42,771 nucleotides of DNA from a virus. Made by a program: the position numbers and the translations under genes. The notes below the pieces were generated by a model, which saw nothing but the letters and a program-made list of their open reading frames with translations, did no database searches and was not told the DNA's origin. The stretch covers positions 1-42,771 of IMG/VR virus record IMGVR_UViG_3300025413_000053. One strand, 5' to 3'. Each line of letters starts with the position of its first letter. The first letter of the stretch is position 1. Positions 8,134 to 13,961 of the stretch are shown here, piece by piece.

Positions 8134-8616
8134 ATGACAACAAACAACACATATACAGTAGGCAGGCTCATCCCTGCAACAGGAACTGGTTTACACCAAC
8201 TACCAGCCCTGTTTAATGACAGTTGGTTCAGTGATGTATTCAAGGATATAGATAAGGCATTCGATGTTCCGAATGCAGTTTATCCCTACAACATCGTAGC
8301 AGAAACAGACCCTGAAGGTACTCCTCGTGTTTATCACATTGAGGTAGCACTAGCAGGTGTAGGTAAAGAGAATATTAACGTCAACGTGAAGGAGAATAAA
8401 CTCGTCATTAACGTTAGTAAGGAAGAAGAAGAGTTTGATGAAACTGTTCAATTCCTCCGTAAGGGTATCAGTAAGAGGAAGGGACAATTGTCCTTCACAC
8501 TTAGCGAGCACTCGGATATCAAAAAAATCTCATCAACATACACGGACGGTTTATTGCGAGTCAAAGTCCCTGTAAAACAACCGGAGGTCTTAAACATAGA
8601 CGTTAAGGTTGACTAA
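8134..8616 (+). CDS. hsp20: Small heat-shock protein, Hsp20 / alpha-crystallin family
   Basis: 160 aa. An alpha-crystallin domain covers about residues 48-150: YPYNIVAETD, VALAGVGKENINVNVKENKL (strands 3-5), FLRKGISKRKGQ, and TYTDGLLRVKVPV with the conserved GLL strand. The flanking N-terminal arm and short C-terminal tail are normal for the family. Hsp20 is an ATP-independent holdase; T4-like phages of several hosts carry one, probably for virion assembly or host stress. It has a good AAGGAG site 8 nt before the ATG. It sits alone between a strong terminator and a new promoter, framed by an inverted repeat. Confidence 0.93.
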   Translation: MTTNNTYTVGRLIPATGTGLHQLPALFNDSWFSDVFKDIDKAFDVPNAVYPYNIVAETDPEGTPRVYHIEVALAGVGKENINVNVKENKLVINVSKEEEEFDETVQFLRKGISKRKGQLSFTLSEHSDIKKISSTYTDGLLRVKVPVKQPEVLNIDVKVD

Positions 8617-8629
8617 GAGTTTTTCTTAG
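8613..8629 (+). terminator. Small hairpin at hsp20 stop
   Basis: CTAAGA (8613-8618) pairs with TCTTAG (8624-8629) around a T-rich loop and overlaps the hsp20 stop codon. It lacks a T-run after the stem, so it is weak. Confidence 0.3.
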
Positions 8630-8636
8630 CTCTTGT

Positions 8637-8653
8637 GTTGAGCACCAGGAGCA
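8637..8653. repeat. Inverted repeat flanking hsp20, right arm
   Basis: GTTGAGCACCAGGAGCA pairs with 8063-8078, so the 5' leader and the 3' trailer of an hsp20 mRNA could anneal. It abuts the next late-type box (ATTAAATA, 8653-8660). Confidence 0.7.
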
Positions 8654-8660
8654 TTAAATA
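8653..8660 (+). promoter_or_regulatory. Late-type box ATTAAATA before nucleotidyltransferase-like gene
   Basis: The box ends 5 nt before the ATG at 8666, with no Shine-Dalgarno between. It fits the spacing seen across the window for predicted leaderless late genes. Confidence 0.5.
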
Positions 8661-8665
8661 CTTTT

Positions 8666-9718
8666 ATGTTTTCTTTTAAAAAGTACTATGAGGTTCTGTC
8701 AGAAGGAGGTTATGATTCTCCTCTGACTCAAAATACGGTCATCACACCCGAAGTTGTTAAAACGGTACTTCCAAAGGTATCAAATTTTATTGATCAATTT
8801 AATCAGTTTGCTAAAGAGAATAATATCTCGACAATTAAGATGGGAGCTCCTCTTGGAAGTACAGCCCACTACGAAAAAGATAAAGCAGACAAAACTTACG
8901 GAGACTTGGATTTGCAAGTTACCGTTCCAGCTGGAGATAATAAAACGTCTTCTTCATTGCAGACTTCCTGGTGGAAACTTATAGATGATTTCATTAAAGC
9001 TAAACAGCCACAAGGTATTGTAGCAAATAAGCCTGGACATCCTCTTTTTCAGATTGGAGAAAACGACTACGTACAAGTAGATTTAATCATTCATCCTGAA
9101 CCATTAGCTGAATGGGGCAAATGGAGAACGACTCCTCAGCAAGGACTGAAAGGTCTTTTGTATGGTAATATGTTCAGTGTTCTTGGAGAACTTCTCAATA
9201 TGAGTATTCAGCATGCTGGAGTTCAGTATAAACTCAAAGACAATAGTAGATTACCTTTTGGTTCTACGAGAGGAATCTACGAACTAAAAACAGTTACTAC
9301 AAACATTAAGACATTTATTCTTGATGTCTTTAAGCATGAAGCAGTTGTAAATCAAAAAGAAGAAGCAAAGCCTTCCAACGAATTAATTTCTAATCCTGGT
9401 GTACTCGCAAACAAGGCAGAAGAGGTTACGATTGATCATCTTGTAAAAGGACTTCACGGTCTAGTAACAAGTTTTGAACAGAACGATATGTTTGGTAAAG
9501 GTACACTTCAAGCATATCCAGACAAAGAAGCTTTCTTAAACAAGTTCTTTTCTCTTTACAAAGAGAAAGTTGATATCAATCTTGGAAGCTCAAAGAGAGA
9601 TAAAGCTTCTGAAGAAAAAGCTAACAAAGACAAACAAACAATTATGTCTGGTTTCAATCTTGTAAAAGATAAGCTACAAGATGTAGTAGGTCATGAGCTT
9701 CCTGGCTACAGCATATAA
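8666..9718 (+). CDS. Nucleotidyltransferase-fold protein
   Basis: 350 aa. The N-terminal half shows the polymerase-beta-type nucleotidyltransferase signature: GAPLGSTAHY with GS at 64-65, then YGDLDLQV giving D80 and D82, and a third carboxylate D139 in YVQVDLII. These three acids would bind two metals and transfer NMP to a substrate. The C-terminal ~130 residues are Lys/Glu-rich and helical with no recognised domain. The substrate is unknown; tRNA, protein (AMPylation) or small molecules are all possible. Its stop codon overlaps the late-type box of the next gene. Confidence 0.7.
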   Translation: MFSFKKYYEVLSEGGYDSPLTQNTVITPEVVKTVLPKVSNFIDQFNQFAKENNISTIKMGAPLGSTAHYEKDKADKTYGDLDLQVTVPAGDNKTSSSLQTSWWKLIDDFIKAKQPQGIVANKPGHPLFQIGENDYVQVDLIIHPEPLAEWGKWRTTPQQGLKGLLYGNMFSVLGELLNMSIQHAGVQYKLKDNSRLPFGSTRGIYELKTVTTNIKTFILDVFKHEAVVNQKEEAKPSNELISNPGVLANKAEEVTIDHLVKGLHGLVTSFEQNDMFGKGTLQAYPDKEAFLNKFFSLYKEKVDINLGSSKRDKASEEKANKDKQTIMSGFNLVKDKLQDVVGHELPGYSI

Positions 9719-9721
9719 TTA
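9714..9721 (+). promoter_or_regulatory. Late-type box TATAATTA overlapping upstream stop
   Basis: TATAATTA contains the TAA stop of the previous gene (9716-9718) and ends 5 nt before the GTG start at 9727. Confidence 0.45.
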
Positions 9722-9726
9722 ACTCT

Positions 9727-9927
9727 GTGAACTTCAAACAGTTTTTTCTAAACGAAGAAAAGAAATATAGTAAAGCTAAAGCTGAATATGTAGCTCATCC
9801 TGTTGATGGTCAAATTTGTAAGCATTGTACTATGTGGAGAGAGCCAAATAAGTGCACAGCAGTGAACGGTTATATCGATCCAAACGGTTGGTGCAAGTGG
9901 TACAAACGCTCGCATCACAAAGCCTAG
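9727..9927 (+). CDS. HiPIP-like four-cysteine mini-protein
   Basis: 66 aa with GTG start at 9727. The cysteine layout C31-x2-C34-x8-C43-x12-C56 with AVNGYIDPNGWCKWY closely follows high-potential iron-sulfur proteins (CxxC ... C ... VNGWC). It lacks a signal peptide and begins with a short MNFKQFF segment like other phage proteins. It may bind a [4Fe-4S] cluster or zinc. The role in the phage is unknown. The final HHK tail adds possible metal ligands. Confidence 0.6.
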   Translation: MNFKQFFLNEEKKYSKAKAEYVAHPVDGQICKHCTMWREPNKCTAVNGYIDPNGWCKWYKRSHHKA

Positions 9928-9950
9928 TACGTTCAAAACTCTGTTTTTTT

Positions 9951-9958
9951 GATAAGTA
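9951..9958 (+). promoter_or_regulatory. Late-type box GATAAGTA before methyltransferase
   Basis: GATAAGTA ends 5 nt before the ATG at 9964 and follows a T-run (9944-9950). No Shine-Dalgarno is present. Confidence 0.55.
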
Positions 9959-9963
9959 TTTGA

Positions 9964-10620
9964 ATGGAAAACACCACCTGGAATCTCTGGAGAGATTTCT
10001 GTAAACAAACAAATAGAGAATATCAGTGGGGTAACAAAGTCATTCATTTGTTAAATTCGTTAGAATTGTTACCTGCAAAAACTATCCTTGATGTAGGTTG
10101 TGGAACAGCTGAATTTACTTGCTGTTTCAAATCTCAATGTGAAACACTTTTAGCTTTGGATAATGACGATTATAGAACAGCTTGCGATTTACATTTTTAT
10201 AATACAGGTTTTGAAAATTACAGAGGACCATCTCCTGATATTATTTTCTTCAAGCAATCGTTTCATTTAATACCAGATGTATGGAAAGTTCTTGAGAAGT
10301 ATCCTCATTCAACAATTGTTATTCTTCAAGCTCCAAAACCTTCTTGGGAATCAAGCGAAGAGAGATGGAGTAATTCTCCTCTATGCATTAAAGCTATTGA
10401 AGATACATTTAAAGAGCTAGGTAGAGAAACTCATTCATACAAAGAAACTTTAGAGTTTCCTTTGAAAACTTCTTTTTATAAAGAACTAATACTAGGAGGT
10501 TTTACATCTCATCTGCGAAAATTTACTTTAGAACAGAGACTAGAAATTTGGGAGTCTTTTCATATAACTCACGACGAAATCTTGTATAAGGACGACTTAG
10601 GTATTCTAATAGTTAAATAA
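9964..10620 (+). CDS. Class I SAM-dependent methyltransferase-like protein
   Basis: 218 aa. Motif I is ILDVGCGTAEF at residues 41-51, the motif II acidic residue follows in LLALDND, and a motif IV-like strand PDIIFFKQSFHLIP comes next. This is the layout of class I methyltransferases of the UbiE/Methyltransf_11 kind. No DPPY/NPPY is seen, so it is unlikely to be a DNA N6-methylase. The C-terminal half (residues ~125-218) contributes substrate binding and is not recognised. The substrate is unknown. Confidence 0.75.
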   Translation: MENTTWNLWRDFCKQTNREYQWGNKVIHLLNSLELLPAKTILDVGCGTAEFTCCFKSQCETLLALDNDDYRTACDLHFYNTGFENYRGPSPDIIFFKQSFHLIPDVWKVLEKYPHSTIVILQAPKPSWESSEERWSNSPLCIKAIEDTFKELGRETHSYKETLEFPLKTSFYKELILGGFTSHLRKFTLEQRLEIWESFHITHDEILYKDDLGILIVK

Positions 10621-10652
10621 TACACCAATCAAAAGTCTTTATGGTTATTAAT

Positions 10653-10676
10653 AAAGTATTTTTAAATAAATACTTT
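10653..10676 (+). other. Hairpin covering a late-type box (AATAAATA at 10665-10672)
   Basis: AAAGTATTT (10653-10661) pairs perfectly with AAATACTTT (10668-10676), one base before the ATG at 10678. The right half holds the late-type box, 5 nt from the ATG. A read-through transcript would fold and hide the start, whereas a transcript begun at the box would not. Confidence 0.5.
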
Positions 10677-10677
10677 C

Positions 10678-10887
10678 ATGACGTCACCCGATCACAATAA
10701 AGAATGCTGGTCGGCTTTCTGTCCAAGCGAAGAAGTAGCTGAAAAAGAACTTCGAAAGGCGGTTGAGAGGCTTAGCAAAAAGAAATTAATAGTTAGTGCA
10801 AAAAAAGAAATGTTTGGGGAGCCAGGTCATACGTTTCATAATTTAACACCATACAGATTTACTATTATTACTGTACCGAAAGCATAA
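10678..10887 (+). CDS. Small protein of unknown function
   Basis: 69 aa. A charged helix (EEVAEKELRKAVERLSKKK) is followed by a beta-like stretch (YRFTIITVPKA). There is one Cys pair in ECWSAFC. No family recognised. Its start is tied to the late-type box in the preceding hairpin, and its stop codon lies within the next promoter box. Confidence 0.55.
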   Translation: MTSPDHNKECWSAFCPSEEVAEKELRKAVERLSKKKLIVSAKKEMFGEPGHTFHNLTPYRFTIITVPKA

Positions 10888-10890
10888 ATA
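10883..10890 (+). promoter_or_regulatory. Late-type box CATAAATA overlapping upstream stop
   Basis: CATAAATA includes the TAA of the upstream gene (10885-10887) and ends 7 nt before the ATG at 10898. Confidence 0.5.
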
Positions 10891-10897
10891 AGATTAT

Positions 10898-11173
10898 ATG
10901 TCTTTCACGTTTCTTCCATTATCAGCTCATGAAACAGCTGCACCAAGAGATCACTCGTTTGTTGAAGTAGATAGCACTCTTCCTCTATTTGCACAAGTAA
11001 CTTATCAGACAGGTACTTGGCAAATTCCTGAGTTTGATAATATAGCCATTACAAATGATGGTAATGGAAATCCTTTGCAATATGACTATTCTTTAAACGG
11101 AACAATTGTTGCAACTCTTTCTTGTACATACGATGGTAACAATTATCTGACAAACATTCAGCAGATATTATAA
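10898..11173 (+). CDS. Small virion-associated protein with shared N-terminal module
   Basis: 91 aa, beta-rich (FDNIAITNDGNGNPLQYDYS). The N-terminal stretch HETAAPRDHSFVEVD followed by PLFAQVTY resembles the module in the 13434 and 20073-23378 proteins (ET..SYI...NDQ.RP.FAK..Y). This suggests a common docking segment for attached virion proteins. The LNGTIVATLSCTYDGNNY segment looks like a small beta sandwich. It is co-transcribed with the Cys-rich LamG gene, 14 nt downstream. Confidence 0.55.
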   Translation: MSFTFLPLSAHETAAPRDHSFVEVDSTLPLFAQVTYQTGTWQIPEFDNIAITNDGNGNPLQYDYSLNGTIVATLSCTYDGNNYLTNIQQIL

Positions 11174-11187
11174 AGGAGATTGTGTAA

Positions 11188-12771
11188 ATGGACTGCACAG
11201 ATCCAAATAATATAACATGTGATTGTAGTCTATTAAATGATTTCGGTTACTGTAATGGGGAAGTTATACCAGATTCTTTTGGAGGCTTTTGTGAAAATGA
11301 TTGTATTACACTCGGCCCATTTTGTTGTTTTACTGGTACTAATGGTATTTGTCAAAATCAATATTCTCTATCGACTTATTGTTATCCAGAAATAGATCCT
11401 AACGGGACTCCTTGTACAGCAGAGGATCTAGATGTTCTTGGATATTGTTTTGGGGATTATCCTACCATAGACCGTTGTGGAAATATATATTCCCCAAGTA
11501 ATGAAGATGGAAATACTTTATATGATGATAACGGAAATAGTTGTGCATTACAAGGATCGGATTGTGCTGGTTATTGCTGCACTTATGGTTTAGGATGTTC
11601 AAACGGATCTGCTTGTAATAATGAACCCGTAACTGGTGGATTTGGTTCATGTGACGATGGAAGTTGCACATATTCAATAGATTCTTGTCATGATTGTTCT
11701 GGAAACTATATAGGTGGTAATGATAGCTGTGGTATCTGTGGCGGTAGTTGTTTTGGGGATTGTTGTGGTGGAACTTGTGGGATTGTTTTAAATACCGATT
11801 ATTTTGGAAACAATTGCTGTTCTAATGTTGAAGGTATAGACTTTTTTGGTAATAACCTCTGTGATGGATTTACAGGAACTTGTACAGATATAGCAAACGC
11901 TTGTGGTGAAGATCTTATTGGATGTTTATACAAAGACTATAATAACAATTGTACAAGTAGATCTTTAATTCTTTTTTATACAAATTTAAAAAACGGACTT
12001 TTAGCTTATTGGAAACTAGATGACTCTAGTTGGGCTGATTCATCACGAAATAACAACACATTAATAAATAATGGTGGAGTAACAACCACTACTGGTATAT
12101 TAAATGGAGGGGCATCTTTTGATGGTGATAATTCTAAATATTTATCTTTAAGCGGAAGTCAATTTAATTTTGGAACAAATGATTTTTCTATATCATTTTG
12201 GATTTATGACTATGGGACTTCAGCAACAAACCCAGCAGTCTTTTCAAATAAAATTGATCAATTCGATCCAGTAAATAGTACAGCAATTTGGGCAATAAAT
12301 GGACAACTTTCACTTTATACTAACGGAGCAAGTGTAGGTCAAATTATAGGTGGAACATATACATTAAATTCTTGGCATCATATATGTGTTAATGTTGCAA
12401 GTGGAATTATTAATTTTTACATTGATGGAGAACTTACTCACTCTCAAGGATTAGGAACTTTAATTAATTTTAGTTACGATGGGTTTTATATGGGAACGAG
12501 TTGGGACGGTACAAACGGAACATTTAATGGATTAGTAGATGAAGTTGCTATTTGGAATAGAAAAATAAAAAATGGAGATATTGTTAAACTATATAATAAT
12601 GGTCATGGATACGAAATACCTCTTAGTACTGGTAGTGCAATACAACCTTCTGTACTTGTTTCTTATAAGGTAGGGGCATTACCTATACCTTCTAATCTGA
12701 ATACACCGAGTATTAGAAATGTATTACTTGCAAAAAATACTAACTTTCCATTGATAATTCATGTAGGGTAG
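11188..12771 (+). CDS. Cys-rich adhesin-like protein with C-terminal LamG/jelly-roll domain
   Basis: 527 aa. Residues 1-265 contain about 36 cysteines in short Gly/Asn/Asp-rich turns, including CHDCSGNYIGG...CGICGG, a motif of secreted 'DCxGxCGG' repeats. Residues ~268-475 form a concanavalin/LamG-3 domain: LAYWKLDDSSWADSS, GGASFDG, FSISFWIY, WHHICVN, INFYIDGE and GLVDEVAIWNR. The last ~50 residues (VSYKVGALPIPS...) may attach it to the virion. LamG domains bind glycans, so a receptor-binding decoration or fibre tip is inferred. It has a strong AAAGGAG site (11172-11178), as expected for an internal cistron. The many cysteines imply disulfides formed after lysis, or metal binding. Confidence 0.75.
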   Translation: MDCTDPNNITCDCSLLNDFGYCNGEVIPDSFGGFCENDCITLGPFCCFTGTNGICQNQYSLSTYCYPEIDPNGTPCTAEDLDVLGYCFGDYPTIDRCGNIYSPSNEDGNTLYDDNGNSCALQGSDCAGYCCTYGLGCSNGSACNNEPVTGGFGSCDDGSCTYSIDSCHDCSGNYIGGNDSCGICGGSCFGDCCGGTCGIVLNTDYFGNNCCSNVEGIDFFGNNLCDGFTGTCTDIANACGEDLIGCLYKDYNNNCTSRSLILFYTNLKNGLLAYWKLDDSSWADSSRNNNTLINNGGVTTTTGILNGGASFDGDNSKYLSLSGSQFNFGTNDFSISFWIYDYGTSATNPAVFSNKIDQFDPVNSTAIWAINGQLSLYTNGASVGQIIGGTYTLNSWHHICVNVASGIINFYIDGELTHSQGLGTLINFSYDGFYMGTSWDGTNGTFNGLVDEVAIWNRKIKNGDIVKLYNNGHGYEIPLSTGSAIQPSVLVSYKVGALPIPSNLNTPSIRNVLLAKNTNFPLIIHVG

Positions 12772-12784
12772 GTAAAATAGTAAT

Positions 12785-13024
12785 ATGGAAGAACCAAACT
12801 TACCTACAAAAATAGCTAACTTGGGAAAAGCAATTATGGAAGAAACAAAAGCAATAGTCCAAGGTCAGGAGCCAGTTAGTGGAGATGAGCAAGTTAGAAG
12901 ACTTAACATCTGTATGGGCTGTGCTTATTATGATAATGGAAAGTGTTTAATTTGTGGTTGTAACATGAACGTTAAGACAGGTTTCCGTTCAGCTCATTGC
13001 CCTCATACTCCTCCTAAGTGGTAA
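12785..13024 (+). CDS. Small zinc-finger/ribbon protein
   Basis: 79 aa. Six cysteines are arranged C43xxC46...C54xxC57xC59...C72 with a final His-Pro-Trp region (CPHTPPKW), which fits a zinc-binding knuckle. The N-terminal 40 residues form a charged helix. Similar short CxxC...CGC proteins occur near fibre genes of many phages, but their role is unknown. It lies 13 nt after the LamG gene and is probably the last gene of that operon. Confidence 0.65.
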   Translation: MEEPNLPTKIANLGKAIMEETKAIVQGQEPVSGDEQVRRLNICMGCAYYDNGKCLICGCNMNVKTGFRSAHCPHTPPKW

Positions 13025-13163
13025 TTTTTAAAAAAGAGAATAAATAACTTTACCTTGATAAACAAATACCCAAAGCCTGTCCACAACTTGATAGTGTATA
13101 GATGGAGGGAATTGCTAAGAGATTCTGCGATTGACAGTACTCAATCAAACATAAAACAAAATT
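13025..13163 (+). promoter_or_regulatory. Late promoter and ~110-nt leader sharing an element with 16116-16135
   Basis: AATAAATA at 13039-13046 is followed by a long untranslated stretch to the ATG at 13164. The 20-nt segment 13042-13061 matches 16116-16135 at 18 of 20 positions, at the same place relative to a small well-expressed-looking gene. No Shine-Dalgarno is visible directly before the ATG. Confidence 0.5.
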
Positions 13164-13358
13164 ATGGCAATTCAACTTCAAACACAGCCCGTTACTGCTA
13201 ACGCGGCTCTTACAACCGAAGATGTTCACGCTATTGTTGCAGCTCTCAGCGGTGTTGTTACTCTCCCACAAGGTGAGTCCTTCTCCAATGTTCTAGCTCT
13301 CAATATTACTATCCAGCCTACTGGCACTGGTATTCTGAATGTTCGCTTCGCAAAGTAA
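13164..13358 (+). CDS. Small virion-like protein, probably highly expressed
   Basis: 64 aa, Ala/Val/Thr-rich and beta-prone (NVLALNITIQPTGTGILNVRF). Codons are richer in C/G than in its neighbours (GCC, CTC, ATC and CGC are frequent), as in abundant phage structural proteins. It is a single-gene unit with its own leader and a near-perfect terminator (13366). A minor capsid, decoration or fibre-linked protein is plausible. No family recognised. Confidence 0.6.
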   Translation: MAIQLQTQPVTANAALTTEDVHAIVAALSGVVTLPQGESFSNVLALNITIQPTGTGILNVRFAK

Positions 13359-13365
13359 GCAGGTT

Positions 13366-13413
13366 AAAACACTCCTTGAAGAAAATAAACACTTCAAGGA
13401 GTGTTTTGTTTTT
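13366..13413 (+). terminator. Very strong intrinsic terminator
   Basis: A 16-bp perfect stem, AAAACACTCCTTGAAG (13366-13381) with CTTCAAGGAGTGTTTT (13392-13407), has a 10-nt loop and a following T-rich tract. Confidence 0.92.
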
Positions 13414-13420
13414 AATTAAA

Positions 13421-13428
13421 GATAAATA
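13421..13428 (+). promoter_or_regulatory. Late-type box GATAAATA
   Basis: GATAAATA ends 5 nt before the ATG at 13434, immediately after the strong terminator, so this gene must be transcribed from here. Confidence 0.6.
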
Positions 13429-13433
13429 AGATT

Positions 13434-13928
13434 ATGACTTTGACACCCGATGTAGCCTCTCAACCTCCTAATTTTGGTGTGGGAGAAACATTTTCGTATA
13501 TTACAGTTGAAAATGATCAGAATAGACCTCTTTTTGCTAAAGTAGTTTATGCTTTAACTCCAGATATTAATGATCTTCTAACAGAACTTATTAACGTTAT
13601 CAGGCAAAAGGAAGACGATAATGGTTTTGTTTTTATTGATGATACAGAACTTCATACGGGATTTTATCAAACACTCGAAGTTGTTGCAGATTGTAAAATT
13701 GCTGGATTAACAGCTGACAATTGTTTTGTAGGAAATTTATCAGCATACGAACTCCCACAAGGCTTTAAAATTAACGGTCAGATCTATGATTTCCAACTTG
13801 CTTATGGTGCTGTAATGGCTTATAAGACTATTGATATTAATAGGTACGCAGACAGTATTTTGGATGCAGCAGGTCGCGCTCTAATAACAATTAAAAGAGG
13901 CGAAGGAATTGTATCAATTCCAGGTTAA
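13434..13928 (+). CDS. Virion protein with shared docking N-terminus
   Basis: 164 aa. Residues 14-39 (FGVGETFSYI, NDQNRPLFAKVVY) match the N-terminus of the 1101-aa fibre on the other strand (FGIAETYSYI, NDQGRPIFAKASY). The rest (ELINVIRQKEDDNGF; YAVMAYKTIDINRYAD-like helices) is not recognised. The shared segment suggests both attach to the same virion partner. It follows a terminator and has its own late-type box, and the repeat fibre gene lies 33 nt downstream with a second box. Confidence 0.6.
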   Translation: MTLTPDVASQPPNFGVGETFSYITVENDQNRPLFAKVVYALTPDINDLLTELINVIRQKEDDNGFVFIDDTELHTGFYQTLEVVADCKIAGLTADNCFVGNLSAYELPQGFKINGQIYDFQLAYGAVMAYKTIDINRYADSILDAAGRALITIKRGEGIVSIPG

Positions 13929-13944
13929 AAAACAAACAAAAAGC

Positions 13945-13952
13945 AATAAATA
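13945..13952 (+). promoter_or_regulatory. Late-type box AATAAATA before repeat fibre
   Basis: AATAAATA ends 9 nt before the ATG at 13962. Confidence 0.45.
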
Positions 13953-13961
13953 ATAACATAT

